Translations under genes and position numbers: made by a program
Notes under the pieces: generated by a model
Told to the model about the DNA's origin: nothing
Seen by the model: only the letters and a program-made list of their open reading frames with translations
Database searches by the model: none
IMG/VR virus record: IMGVR_UViG_3300045243_000060
Location: 1 to 61,888 of that record
DNA from: a virus
Direction: 5' to 3' (one strand)
Length of the DNA stretch: 61,888 bases
Shown here: piece after piece, positions 17,178-24,651 of the stretch
How the letters are laid out: the number at the start of each line of letters is the position of its first letter
Position numbering within the stretch: position 1 is the first letter of the stretch

Positions 17178-17320
17178 GCGTTGGGTCGGCTGTCGGCTCC
17201 ACGGCCACGACTTCAGGGGCATCATCACGTACCCCGAGAAGCAGCACACATTGGTTCACCCTACGGGCGCAAATCTATCTAGCCCGCTCCGCCCTCGCAC
17301 AAGAACAGGAGAGCGCATGA
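17161..17320 (+). CDS. Small gene with an apparent +1 frame break
   Basis: ATG 17161 follows GAGAGGA and opens with MFARARRWVGCRLHGHDFRG, which has normal codon use to about 17250. From 17252 the coding character shifts one base forward: W-F-T-L-R-A-Q-I-Y-L-A-R-S-A-L-A-Q-E and then TGA at 17318-17320, which overlaps the next ATG as ATGA. Staying in the first frame gives rare codons and would run into the MazG gene as an extension. Either a one-base insertion, a programmed +1 shift or a misjudged reading explains this. Confidence 0.4.
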
Positions 17321-17742
17321 ACCAGCACTCGGTACAGCGCGACGTAGAGGACTTCCACCGGGCGCTCGATGTTCCGGTTGGAGAGACACCGGCTATCCGC
17401 CGCCCGGAGTTGCGGGCCGCCCTGATCCGCGAGGAGGTCGAGGAAACGCTTGACGCCATCGAGCGGCGCGATCTAGTCGAGGCGATCGACGGCATGTGCG
17501 ACGTGCTCTGCGTCGTCTACGGGACCGCCGTGGAGTTCGGCGTCGATCTGGCCCCGTTCTGGGATGAGGTTCACCGGACGAATATGGCGAAGCAGGGAGG
17601 GCCGGTACGCGAGGACGGGAAGCGCCTCAAGCCTCCGGGTTGGGAGCCGCCGCAAATTGCTGCCCTACTTGCCGCCGAACAGGAGCGGTGTTACCGCTGC
17701 GGCCGGTACCGGACGGCCATCGACAAAACTCCTACCGAATAG
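17317..17742 (+). CDS. MazG-like pyrophosphohydrolase, second copy
   Basis: 141 aa starting at ATG 17317, which has CAGGAGAG upstream and overlaps the preceding stop. The helical core LIREEVEETLDAIERRDLVEAIDGMCDVLCVVYG carries an EExxE and ExxD metal-binding pattern of the MazG/phosphoribosyl-ATP pyrophosphatase fold. The C-terminus ends with a CYRCG knuckle. It probably hydrolyses a nucleotide substrate and is distinct in sequence from the MazG at 10021. Confidence 0.7.
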   Translation: MNQHSVQRDVEDFHRALDVPVGETPAIRRPELRAALIREEVEETLDAIERRDLVEAIDGMCDVLCVVYGTAVEFGVDLAPFWDEVHRTNMAKQGGPVREDGKRLKPPGWEPPQIAALLAAEQERCYRCGRYRTAIDKTPTE

Positions 17743-17745
17743 CGG

Positions 17746-18774
17746 GTGAAACGTATGCTCAGCAGACAGACGAAACAGGGCACCGGCGCGTACCCTATCA
17801 AGCCCATGCGCGAGCTTGACAATGAGCCGCCGATCAACTGGCTGGTGAAGGATTGGATAGCGGACCGCGAGTTCTCGGTGTTCTGGGGCGACGCTGGCGC
17901 GGGCAAGTCGTTCGTCGCCCAAGGTCTGAGCCTCCAACTGTCGTGGTCCGGCCGCCGAGTCGTCTACGCGGCAGCGGAAGGAAGCTCCGGATTGGCGGCG
18001 AGGGTCCACGCGTGGAACGCGTTGAACATCGGCAACCCGTACAAGCATTCCCACCATTGGTGGTACATGCCGACGAACGTCAACATGGACGTTGAGGAAG
18101 ACTGGAAGACGTTCTCCAACTCGGTCAACGACGCGCTGGACGAGCGGCCCGACCTTGTCGTGCTCGACACGCTGGCGCGCAACTTCTCCGGTGACGAGAA
18201 CTCGGCCCGCGACATGGGCCAGTTCATCGAGGGCGTCGAGACGTTCCGCCGCGACAACGAGTGCGCCGTCTGGGTCATCCATCACGCGAACATGAGCCAG
18301 GAGAACAAGCGCGAGCGCGGCAGCACGTCGCTCCGGGCGGCGACGTTCGGGATGTACAAGTGCAGCGATGCTCGGCGGACGAACGAGGGCGCTAGCCTCC
18401 GGTTTGAATGCGACCGTCTGAAGGATGGCAATCCCCCGGACCCGGTACGGGTCGATCTCAAGGCTGTGGAGCTAGACGCCGACATGGACGGCATCATCCA
18501 CCGGCGCTCGCTGGCGATGAAGGCGTTCCCGCAGCACGCTCGGCCCGCTGGCGACAGCGACGAACCGGACAGCGAGCTACCGCACCCCACAGCCAAGCAG
18601 ACGAACGACGATGACACGATTGACCTTATACGTGATCGCGACGGCGGCATGACCGGCATCGAGTTAGCGGAGGCCACTGGATGGACAGTCAAGGCAGCGA
18701 ACCGGCACCTGTACCGTCTGCAGCGCGAGGGTCGTTTGAAGAAGCGTGAGGACGGTGTGTATGTTGTCGCATAG
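17746..18774 (+). CDS. RepA/AAA_25-type hexameric ATPase, replicative helicase or loader candidate
   Basis: 342 aa. The RecA-like ATPase has Walker A GDAGAGKS at residues 48-55, Walker B-like LVVLDTL and the WVIHHANMS segment that resembles the RepA/DnaB sensor strand. It ends with a winged-helix-like module (GGMTGIELAEATGWTVKAANRHLYRL) that could bind DNA. This architecture matches AAA_25 ATPases related to plasmid RepA and DnaB. It is the best candidate for a replicative helicase or loader here. GTG 17746 is used; ATG 17755 is an alternative. Confidence 0.78.
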   Translation: MKRMLSRQTKQGTGAYPIKPMRELDNEPPINWLVKDWIADREFSVFWGDAGAGKSFVAQGLSLQLSWSGRRVVYAAAEGSSGLAARVHAWNALNIGNPYKHSHHWWYMPTNVNMDVEEDWKTFSNSVNDALDERPDLVVLDTLARNFSGDENSARDMGQFIEGVETFRRDNECAVWVIHHANMSQENKRERGSTSLRAATFGMYKCSDARRTNEGASLRFECDRLKDGNPPDPVRVDLKAVELDADMDGIIHRRSLAMKAFPQHARPAGDSDEPDSELPHPTAKQTNDDDTIDLIRDRDGGMTGIELAEATGWTVKAANRHLYRLQREGRLKKREDGVYVVA

Positions 18775-18784
18775 CCTCGCGCGG

Positions 18785-18821
18785 GCGCGCGACGCGCGCG
18801 TGCCTCCCCCTAAAGGGGGAG
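18785..18821 (+). terminator. Two tandem GC hairpins
   Basis: GCGCGC-GAC-GCGCGC (18785-18799) is followed by CTCCCCC-TAAA-GGGGGAG (18804-18821). They lie just after the ATPase stop and before the resolvase gene. There is no U tract, so an attenuator or RNA-processing role is equally possible. Confidence 0.5.
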
Positions 18822-18867
18822 AGGGATGGCCTGGGAGGGCCACCCTCGGAGGGCAGGGGGACACGCC

Positions 18868-19383
18868 ATGAGCGGCGCAGCGGTACCGGAGGGCGTTCAC
18901 GCGGTGTTCACCGTCGATCCCGGAGGCACCACCGGCGTATTCGCTGGATGGGTGGAGTTGAAGTCCACGCGACGCGAGACGCTGACGGACGGGCTACTGA
19001 AGTCCAAGTCCACGGAGGTAACGGGCGACTACATCAAGCAAGCACGGACGCTGCTTGCCCTCTTGTACAGGTTCAACTTCGCGTGCAACGAGGCGAATCT
19101 CCCGCTGCAACGCCGGCACGTCGTCGTCGAGGACTTCCAAGCTCGGCCGGATCAGTTCACCCATCACCTGACGTCGTGTTGGGTCGGCGGAGCGTTCGCT
19201 ATGGCCTATGAGATGAGCGGGCTTGGCAAGGCAGCTGACATCACCTGGCAACAGCCGAGTGACGCCAAGCGGCTGGCGACGAACGAGCGGTTGCGGTCAT
19301 GGGGGCTGTGGCAAGTCGGCTCGGACCACAAGCGCGACGCTGCCCGTCACTTTGTACTGAAGGTGGACAAGCTGGTCGGCTAG
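18868..19383 (+). CDS. RuvC-like Holliday junction resolvase (RNase H fold)
   Basis: 171 aa. The first acidic site is D17 in FTVDPGGTTG, the second is the E of VVVEDF, and HKRDAARH near the end supplies the last acidic residue; this order matches RuvC-type resolvases of phages. It would cut branched DNA produced by recombination or replication before packaging. ATG 18868 is preferred with the GGAGGG-containing region upstream; an in-frame ATG at 18826 lies in the hairpin region. Confidence 0.8.
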   Translation: MSGAAVPEGVHAVFTVDPGGTTGVFAGWVELKSTRRETLTDGLLKSKSTEVTGDYIKQARTLLALLYRFNFACNEANLPLQRRHVVVEDFQARPDQFTHHLTSCWVGGAFAMAYEMSGLGKAADITWQQPSDAKRLATNERLRSWGLWQVGSDHKRDAARHFVLKVDKLVG

Positions 19384-19391
19384 CGCAACAA

Positions 19392-19417
19392 CATCCGTCC
19401 GCTGGATGCGCTAGGGT
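19392..19417 (+). promoter_or_regulatory. Promoter candidate of the CATCCGTCCG family
   Basis: CATCCGTCCG (19392-19401) is followed after 10 nt by TAGGGT (19412-19417), the same geometry as at 587. It lies between the resolvase stop and the next start at 19455. The -10 hexamer is weaker than at the other sites. Confidence 0.5.
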
Positions 19418-19454
19418 TCCCGCTACTCCACCCACCAACACGGAGGACGCTAAG

Positions 19455-20222
19455 ATGAGTCGGACCGATCTACACGAGCTTGACAAGGTCGCTGAGGCGA
19501 TCAAGAACGAGCTTGGCGAGTACCACGTCACGTACGACAAGCCCCAGTCCACCTGGGACCACGAGACGACCCGGACGCTCACGCACATGGTCGGCTCAAG
19601 CCCAAGGTCGCTCGACATCCGCGTGGACCGCTACAGCTACCGCGAGGGCTTCACGTGGACGCTGACGGGCGACGACCCGGACGGGTCCAACCCCGCTCAC
19701 TTCCGGTACGACGCCGACCTTTACAACGCGGCGGCTGCGCTGGCGGACGCCTTCAACAAGCACATGGCAGCGACCCGCGCGGAGCGCGAGCGCAAGGAGG
19801 CGGAAGCACGCGAGCGGTACGCCGAGGAAGAGCGCAAGCGGCGCGAGGCAGCGGCGGCAGCGCGCGAGGCTCGCGCCAAGGTCGTGGCGGAGCGCGAGGA
19901 ACGCCTGTTGACCGAGTTCATGGGCGAGAACGTCCGCGTCCGCGTCGGCGGCTACCGGAGCGCGGTCAAGGCGACCGTAGACGCTCGGCCCGTCCAGGAG
20001 TACAAGGCTGGCGAGGGCTACGTGGACACCGGCAAGTTCAAGGTCGTCATCGAGTACGTGAACGAGAACGACTGGAACCGGCCCAACCGCGTCGGCGACA
20101 TCGAACGACTTGAGGTCAAGGTCGGCTCGCGCTATGAGCTGGTCTGGGACGACAACCCTGACGCAATCGGGTCCGGAGCGCGCGACGTGAAGGCGTATGA
20201 CGGCGCGCTGGACAACGACTAG
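19455..20222 (+). CDS. Coiled-coil protein of unknown function, 255 aa
   Basis: ATG 19455 after CGGAGG. The N-terminal 100 residues look globular. A strongly charged Glu/Arg/Ala coiled coil lies at about residues 105-155, and a C-terminal beta-rich domain follows. It is the first gene after a promoter candidate. No family recognised. Confidence 0.65.
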   Translation: MSRTDLHELDKVAEAIKNELGEYHVTYDKPQSTWDHETTRTLTHMVGSSPRSLDIRVDRYSYREGFTWTLTGDDPDGSNPAHFRYDADLYNAAAALADAFNKHMAATRAERERKEAEARERYAEEERKRREAAAAAREARAKVVAEREERLLTEFMGENVRVRVGGYRSAVKATVDARPVQEYKAGEGYVDTGKFKVVIEYVNENDWNRPNRVGDIERLEVKVGSRYELVWDDNPDAIGSGARDVKAYDGALDND

Positions 20223-20243
20223 ACGACAACCGGAGGTACTACC

Positions 20244-20780
20244 ATGAAGAAGCGAACGTATCACTACAGCGGACAGCGGTTCGGGCGGATGAGCTACCTT
20301 GTCAGCCCCGGCCACTTCAGTCGCTCGGAGCGGCAGCGGACCTGCATCGGCATCATCGACGGCGGCCGCAATCACTACGTCGCGAGGGCAATGGGCAGCG
20401 ATGGCTCATTCACGTGGTGCCGGAGGCTCGGACCCTTCGCGACGCGCGACAAGGCAGCCGACGCCATCGTTGACTACCTCAGCGGCTACAAGTACGGGCG
20501 CGAGCTTCTCGAGCGCATCGGCTGGATGCCGACGCGTGACATGAAGCGGCGCTGGTCGCTGCCGCCGGGTTGGCCCCATGTCCACCAGGCTGCGCTCAGC
20601 CGCCTGCTCCACCGGCGTGAGCCGACGAGCTATGAGGTACTGGCGGAGGCGGAGGACTGGTGGGAGGTCCGGCTGGACTTCGCGTTTGACGGCGCGCTGG
20701 CGAACGCTGGCGGGACGTCGGAGATCTGGCTGTGGCGGTTCGGCGCCGGCACGCAGATGCTGAGTCTGGACGCGGGCTGA
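20244..20780 (+). CDS. Protein of unknown function, 178 aa
   Basis: ATG 20244 with CGGAGG upstream. Basic N-terminus, several tryptophans and a central region (RDKAADAIVDYL) resembling small phage-specific domains. Its stop overlaps the next ATG (TGATG). Unknown function. Confidence 0.6.
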   Translation: MKKRTYHYSGQRFGRMSYLVSPGHFSRSERQRTCIGIIDGGRNHYVARAMGSDGSFTWCRRLGPFATRDKAADAIVDYLSGYKYGRELLERIGWMPTRDMKRRWSLPPGWPHVHQAALSRLLHRREPTSYEVLAEAEDWWEVRLDFAFDGALANAGGTSEIWLWRFGAGTQMLSLDAG

Positions 20781-21172
20781 TGGACAAGCACATGCCAATG
20801 GAAGGTCCCACTGTGCTGCCGGACAGCGAGGCGCAGTGGGACGCGTACCGGGAGATCGGCGGTCGCGTTCGCGGCGTCGAGTTCAAGACAACACGACACA
20901 AGGAGGACCCGATGTACCCGTTCGTGTACTACCGATACAGCGGCAGCGACCGATGGACGCCGTTCAACTACCTGTCGGCCGGTTACGACGCGCCATGGGA
21001 GGGCAACTGGCACGGTTGGGTCGCCGACCTAGCGCGCCGAGGCAGCCTGAGCGCAGCCGGTCGGACGTTCCACATGTTCATCGGCACCAACAAGATGGCA
21101 TATGAGTACATGGCCACCGTTGAGCCAGCGCAGCCGGTGGAGCCAATCGTCCATGTGGAGCGGGTACTGTGA
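20780..21172 (+). CDS. Protein of unknown function, 130 aa
   Basis: The start overlaps the preceding stop. Rich in aromatic residues (YPFVYYRYSG, WEGNWHGW). No recognised domain. Confidence 0.6.
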   Translation: MDKHMPMEGPTVLPDSEAQWDAYREIGGRVRGVEFKTTRHKEDPMYPFVYYRYSGSDRWTPFNYLSAGYDAPWEGNWHGWVADLARRGSLSAAGRTFHMFIGTNKMAYEYMATVEPAQPVEPIVHVERVL

Positions 21173-21192
21173 GCAACAACCGGAGGTACATC

Positions 21193-21351
21193 ATGAGGAA
21201 GCTCAACATCATCGCGGTCATCGTCGGGCTGGCGCTGCCATCGGCAGCGTCGGCGGCGACTCCGCCGCAGCCCAGTCCACCACGGCCGCACGCCGTCCGG
21301 GTACCAAGCGTCCCGAACACGTGTCCGTGCTACTACCCGCCACGGCCATGA
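21193..21351 (+). CDS. Small secreted proline-rich protein, 52 aa
   Basis: ATG 21193 is chosen for CGGAGG at 21181-21186; an upstream in-frame GTG 21169 would spoil the signal peptide. Residues 1-21 form a clear signal peptide (MRKLNIIAVIVGLALPSAASA) ending in an AxA-type site. The mature part is short, proline-rich, with one CPC pair. Unknown role, outside the membrane. Confidence 0.6.
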   Translation: MRKLNIIAVIVGLALPSAASAATPPQPSPPRPHAVRVPSVPNTCPCYYPPRP

Positions 21352-21584
21352 AGCGGTTCATTGTCGAGATCGACACGCGCGACCCGGCAGCCGGTCGGAT
21401 CACGCCGGGGCTGATCGGCGATGCCGTCCGCGAAGTCCTTGACGCTGAGGACGTCGCGTACGGCCGGGTGGCCGTCGATACAGCGGACGACCGGGTCAAG
21501 CCCATCAGCGACGACATCGCTAAGGCGGTCGCTGGCGACGAGCGCGACCTTGGCCCCGACCTGGGAGGGTCGCCGAATCGGTAG
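21348..21584 (+). CDS. Small protein of unknown function, 78 aa
   Basis: ATG 21348 overlaps the previous stop. Beta-alpha pattern (RFIVEIDTRD ... GLIGDAVREVLD) and acidic C-terminus. No family recognised. A strong terminator follows. Confidence 0.6.
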   Translation: MKRFIVEIDTRDPAAGRITPGLIGDAVREVLDAEDVAYGRVAVDTADDRVKPISDDIAKAVAGDERDLGPDLGGSPNR

Positions 21585-21645
21585 CCTTCTCACAGCGCAG
21601 CCTACACGCGCAGCCGCGTCCTACTGGTGGGTTGGAGCGGCAAGG

Positions 21646-21698
21646 CGGCCCGGTAGCGGGGTATCTGATCCGACTCCCCCGCTCCGGGCCGTCGCTTT
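21646..21698 (+). terminator. Strong hairpin terminator
   Basis: CGGCCCGG plus AGCGGGG (21646-21661, one-base bulge) pairs with CCCCGCT plus CCGGGCCG (21677-21691), a 15-bp stem, followed by GTCGCTTT. It closes the transcription unit that began near 19392. Confidence 0.8.
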
Positions 21699-21743
21699 GG
21701 CTGTGACCTGGCCAAGCCGGTCTAGGCGCACGGTTTCAAGCGT

Positions 21744-21758
21744 TCTAAGCGTGTCTAA
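21744..21758 (+). promoter_or_regulatory. TCTAA-N5-TCTAA operator-like repeat
   Basis: Two TCTAA copies start exactly 10 bp apart (21744-21748 and 21754-21758) just upstream of GTG 21768. The same arrangement is at 58955-58969 and, inverted, at 10408-10422. Confidence 0.45.
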
Positions 21759-21767
21759 GGGGAGGGC

Positions 21768-22151
21768 GTGGTCGTGATCATCCTGGAGATGGACTATGAG
21801 CGCGACGCTGCGCGCGGACCGATGGTGCGCCTGTTGACGGTAGACGGCGCCGAGTGGGTCTACCTCAGCGACGTTGAGCGCGAGTGCGACCCGGAGTTGG
21901 CCCGGAGCCATTACAAGGTCGTCGGCGAAGTCCAGGAGGCGCTCAGCGACAACGTGGTGTTGGTCCGCGACGTTCGGACCGGCGGCGAGTACCGGCTATG
22001 GACGGAACGCGAGCATCAGTTGCTCCACACGGACCGTCCGGCGCAGACGTGGCCGGACCTTGCCCCCGGCGACATCGTCGAGTTCAACACCAACGCTGGC
22101 GAGCAAGCGGAGTACCGGGGCGAGCAAGGTTCCGGCGCCGCCGGACAGTAG
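21768..22151 (+). CDS. Protein of unknown function, 127 aa
   Basis: GTG 21768 after GGGGAGGG. Beta-rich acidic protein with repeated short strands (WVYLSDVERE, VVLVRDVRTGGEYRLW). First gene after a terminator and the TCTAA repeat, so it may have its own promoter. Unknown function. Confidence 0.6.
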   Translation: MVVIILEMDYERDAARGPMVRLLTVDGAEWVYLSDVERECDPELARSHYKVVGEVQEALSDNVVLVRDVRTGGEYRLWTEREHQLLHTDRPAQTWPDLAPGDIVEFNTNAGEQAEYRGEQGSGAAGQ

Positions 22152-22169
22152 CGCGGGCTGTGACCAACT

Positions 22170-22195
22170 CAACCGTCTGACGAGCGCGCTATAGT
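22170..22195 (+). promoter_or_regulatory. Promoter candidate of the CATCCGTCCG family
   Basis: CAACCGTCTG at 22170-22179 (8 of 10 identical to CATCCGTCCG) is followed after 10 nt by TATAGT at 22190-22195. It precedes the H1-like gene. Confidence 0.5.
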
Positions 22196-22262
22196 TCCTG
22201 ACGAGTTGAACGACCAACCCACTACCCGGAGCCGAACGGCCCGGACTGGAGGAATCAATAAG

Positions 22263-22757
22263 ATGGCAAAGCGGAAGGGCATGAAGGGTCAGAACGACCC
22301 GCCCAACGACAAGGTCAGGCGCGAGGACACGCGCTCCACCGACACCTGTCAACGCTGCGGCGCGAAGCACGCGCTCAAGGACCAGTACGTCGTCCAGCTG
22401 CGTGGCGAGGGTCACGGCAGCCCCGGCAAGGCGCGGGTCGAGAAGTCCAAGGGCGCGAAGCCCGGCAAGTCGCACTACTGCGGCGACTGCGGCGACACCC
22501 GGAAGGGCGAGCTACAGCGGCAGCTGGACGCCGAGGTCAAGGGCACGCGCGGCAAGGGCAAGGCGAAGCCCAAGCCCAAGGCCAAGGCGAAGTCGGCGAA
22601 GGGCGCCGGCAAGTCCAAGGCCAAGCCCAAGGCGAAGTCGCCCAAGGCCAAGGCCAAGCCTCGCGCCAAGGCGACCAAGCGGACCGCTGGCGTCAAGCGG
22701 ACCGGCGGAGCCAAGGCAGCCCGCAAGGAGACCACCGCGTCGGCGGACCCGTTCTAG
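22263..22757 (+). CDS. Histone H1-like Lys/Ala/Pro-rich protein with zinc knuckles
   Basis: 164 aa. ATG 22263 after GGAGGA. Residues 30-85 contain CQRC and, later, CGDC, a likely zinc-binding pair. Residues 95-150 are low-complexity KAKPKAK-type repeats rich in lysine, alanine and proline, like the tails of histone H1 and bacterial HU-type/Hc1 proteins. It probably binds DNA broadly. It has its own promoter candidate upstream and terminator downstream, so it may be strongly expressed as a separate unit. Confidence 0.7.
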   Translation: MAKRKGMKGQNDPPNDKVRREDTRSTDTCQRCGAKHALKDQYVVQLRGEGHGSPGKARVEKSKGAKPGKSHYCGDCGDTRKGELQRQLDAEVKGTRGKGKAKPKPKAKAKSAKGAGKSKAKPKAKSPKAKAKPRAKATKRTAGVKRTGGAKAARKETTASADPF

Positions 22758-22849
22758 GGTCGCCGCTCCGGTAGCGGGAGACTCACCGAGCAGAGGCGAT
22801 ATTCGCTCGACAACAAGTCGCCAGTCAGACGCGCAAGGCGCGCAGCGAG

Positions 22850-22880
22850 CACCCCGGAACGCCACCGGGGTGTTCGTCGT
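22850..22880 (+). terminator. Hairpin terminator after the H1-like gene
   Basis: CACCCCGG (22850-22857) pairs with CCGGGGTG (22865-22872) around a 7-nt loop, followed by a T-rich stretch. Confidence 0.75.
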
Positions 22881-22890
22881 TCTAGGGGCG

Positions 22891-22939
22891 CATCCGTCCG
22901 TCAAATGTAGTAGTATTGACAGCGTCAATCGGCTACTAC
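22891..22939 (+). promoter_or_regulatory. Promoter candidate of the CATCCGTCCG family, TAGTAT subtype
   Basis: CATCCGTCCG (22891-22900), 10 nt, then TAGTAT (22911-22916). Immediately downstream TTGAC (22916-22920) and GTCAA (22924-22928) form an inverted repeat. It lies between a terminator and GGAGG before ATG 22951. The AGTAGTATTGAC string recurs at 28553. Confidence 0.55.
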
Positions 22940-22950
22940 GGAGGAACGGA

Positions 22951-23082
22951 ATGACCAACGCGGAGATCACCAGGAAGCTCGAGAAGGCAGCGGAGCGCGA
23001 GGCGAAGGTGCTCGCGTACCGGACGCGTACCGGCTCCACCATCGCAGCCGCGCGGGTCGCGATCCAGGCGGAGGGCGAGTGA
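22951..23082 (+). CDS. Small helical protein, 43 aa
   Basis: ATG 22951, with GGAGG 9 bases upstream. Short, charged, helical. No recognised family. First gene behind a promoter candidate. Confidence 0.6.
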   Translation: MTNAEITRKLEKAAEREAKVLAYRTRTGSTIAAARVAIQAEGE

Positions 23083-23083
23083 C

Positions 23084-23362
23084 ATGACGATCACCCCCGT
23101 CGAGAACGGCCGGAAGTTCAAGCTCACGCAGCGCGAAGTCAACTCGTTCGTCGGCGTCATCGACTTCCACAAGGGTCCGCGCGGCGGCCGGTTCCGGTCG
23201 ATTCGGACCGAGCTTTGCCGGACGCTGGACGAGGCGATTGAGGCGACCGAGAAGCTCGCGTCGCGCACGTGGGGTCGGCGCAGCGGCCAGGTCGTCGCCG
23301 TCCGCGACACCGACGTTTGCCAGGTCGATTCGCTCGGCCGGGAGGTCGTCGTCAGCGAGTAG
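23084..23362 (+). CDS. Small protein of unknown function, 92 aa
   Basis: ATG 23084, one base after the preceding stop. Basic N-terminal half with a GPRGGRFRSIR loop, then a helix and beta strand. No recognised family. Followed by a terminator and a direct repeat. Confidence 0.6.
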   Translation: MTITPVENGRKFKLTQREVNSFVGVIDFHKGPRGGRFRSIRTELCRTLDEAIEATEKLASRTWGRRSGQVVAVRDTDVCQVDSLGREVVVSE

Positions 23363-23375
23363 CCCAGACTTGACG

Positions 23376-23447
23376 GGTGTTCGTCCGAGATACGGAACGG
23401 CCCGACAGCGCCAAGCCCCGGTGTTCGTCCCGAGACACGGAACGGCC
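23376..23447. repeat. Direct repeat of about 27 bp flanking the terminator stem
   Basis: The units at 23376-23402 and 23420-23447 share GGTGTTCGTCC, GAGA and ACGGAACGGCC, differing by one inserted C and one T/C change. The second unit sits inside the loop of the terminator at 23413-23456. It may be a duplicated attenuator or operator. Confidence 0.6.
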
Positions 23448-23456
23448 GGGGCTTTT
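23413..23456 (+). terminator. Hairpin terminator
   Basis: AAGCCCCGG (23413-23421) pairs with CCGGGGCTT (23446-23454) and ends in TTTT. The long loop holds the second copy of the direct repeat. Confidence 0.7.
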
Positions 23457-23480
23457 CGCTGCCCAAGGTACACTCCGCCC

Positions 23481-23726
23481 ATGGCGAGGGTACATACGCG
23501 GCAGCTAGTCAGCCGGTCCAAGGACATGGTGACGTACTACGTCGGCTCATTCGGCTGCTACCGGATAGACAGGGTCGTCAAGTTCAGGGTAGCGAACCGC
23601 CAGGCGTACAACGTCAAGGTCGCGCTCAACTGCCCCTGCGGAGCGATACACGCCGTCGAGAACCCGCAATGGCGTCCGCTGCGCGAGGGCGAGGAGGTGG
23701 ACGTAGTTGTCCACGAGGCGGACTGA
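23481..23726 (+). CDS. Small protein of unknown function, 81 aa
   Basis: ATG 23481. Basic beta-rich N-terminal half and a CPCGA pair in the middle. No recognised family; directly precedes the HNH gene. Confidence 0.55.
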   Translation: MARVHTRQLVSRSKDMVTYYVGSFGCYRIDRVVKFRVANRQAYNVKVALNCPCGAIHAVENPQWRPLREGEEVDVVVHEAD

Positions 23727-24071
23727 ATGCCCAGGGCGAAGCAAGCCTGCTCCGACCCGCGCTGTCCTAACGTCAAGCCCTGTCCAGACCACCCTGATGT
23801 ACCTGGCTGGACTCGCGATGGGCCTGGCCCGCGTCGGCGTCGTCGCCGCCTATCTGGTTGGGCCGAACAGAAGCGGTCCAAGCGGGTCATCGAGAGGGAC
23901 GAGGGCATCTGCTACCTCTGCGGGCTACCCGGAGCGGACGAGGCTGACCACGTTGACCCGAACGGGCCGGACGACGAGACGAACCTGAGAGCGGTACACG
24001 AGTCATGCCACAAGACAAAGACGCAACGCGAGGCAGCGACAGCGAGGCAGCGGACGAGGCAGAGCGGTTAG
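23727..24071 (+). CDS. HNH endonuclease
   Basis: 114 aa. The HNH core is ERDEGICYLCGLPGADEADHVDPNGPDDETNLRAVHESCHKTKTQ (from about residue 58): CYLC zinc knuckle, DHV first histidine, N of TNL and the late CHKTKT. HNH nucleases next to terminase genes are needed for packaging in HK97-like phages, which suits its position. The N-terminus is basic and cysteine-rich, as in many actinophage versions. Confidence 0.88.
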   Translation: MPRAKQACSDPRCPNVKPCPDHPDVPGWTRDGPGPRRRRRRLSGWAEQKRSKRVIERDEGICYLCGLPGADEADHVDPNGPDDETNLRAVHESCHKTKTQREAATARQRTRQSG

Positions 24072-24211
24072 TCCGGGTAGCGAGGGCTGACCAAGCAGCG
24101 GACTTCTATGTGCGCCTAGTCGAACGAGGGGTGTACCAAGACCACGCAAGGGATATCACCGTAACCTACCTGGAGCACGAGCTATCAAAGGAGGACGAGT
24201 CGAGTGAGTGA
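24005..24211 (+). CDS. Small acidic protein, 68 aa
   Basis: Overlaps the HNH gene by 67 bases; ATG 24005 is the only ATG, while an internal GTG near 24110 would avoid the overlap. Its end overlaps the next start. Acidic and helical; no recognised family. Confidence 0.45.
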   Translation: MPQDKDATRGSDSEAADEAERLVRVARADQAADFYVRLVERGVYQDHARDITVTYLEHELSKEDESSE

Positions 24212-24395
24212 CAATCAGACCATCCACGTCTACAAGGCGGCCGATGGATACCGTTGGCGCAAGGTGACGTCGAGCGACGTCACGGCGGACAGCGGCGAGG
24301 CGTACGACGAGAAGGCAGACGCTGTTGAGGCTGCCGAGTCGGAGGCGGAGGGGACGCCGTACACGGTAGTGATCGACCCGTCAGCGGTGGAGTAG
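24204..24395 (+). CDS. YegP/DUF1508-like small protein
   Basis: 63 aa from GTG 24204, with AAGGAGG upstream. The pattern HVYKAADGYRWRKVTSSDVTADSGEAY followed by a helix ending AAESE matches DUF1508/YegP proteins, small beta-beta-beta-alpha domains of unknown biochemical role. Confidence 0.65.
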   Translation: MSDNQTIHVYKAADGYRWRKVTSSDVTADSGEAYDEKADAVEAAESEAEGTPYTVVIDPSAVE

Positions 24396-24444
24396 CCTAT
24401 CAGGTCGCTAGCTAGCTCAGCGACCGAGGAGGTCTCAACAGCGG

Positions 24445-24651
24445 ATGACCTGGACAACGCACAACGAGGGCGTTTGCCTGGCTGACACGAGTGACGTCAG
24501 CGCAGGGGACGCCAAGCTGGACGCCGCACACGGACGCGATCAGAGGCCAGGCAGCCTGGCTTACTCCGCGTCGGCGCTGTCAGCGTCCACGAACACCGGC
24601 ACGATCCATCACAAGGGCGTGCTCAGGTCCCAGCCAAGCAAGGTGTCGTGA
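24445..24651 (+). CDS. Small protein of unknown function, 68 aa
   Basis: ATG 24445 with GAGGAGG 12 bases upstream, and an end that overlaps the next GTG (GTGA). The coupling and third-position bias support it, but the protein is low-complexity Ser/Ala/Thr and matches nothing I know. Confidence 0.45.
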   Translation: MTWTTHNEGVCLADTSDVSAGDAKLDAAHGRDQRPGSLAYSASALSASTNTGTIHHKGVLRSQPSKVS

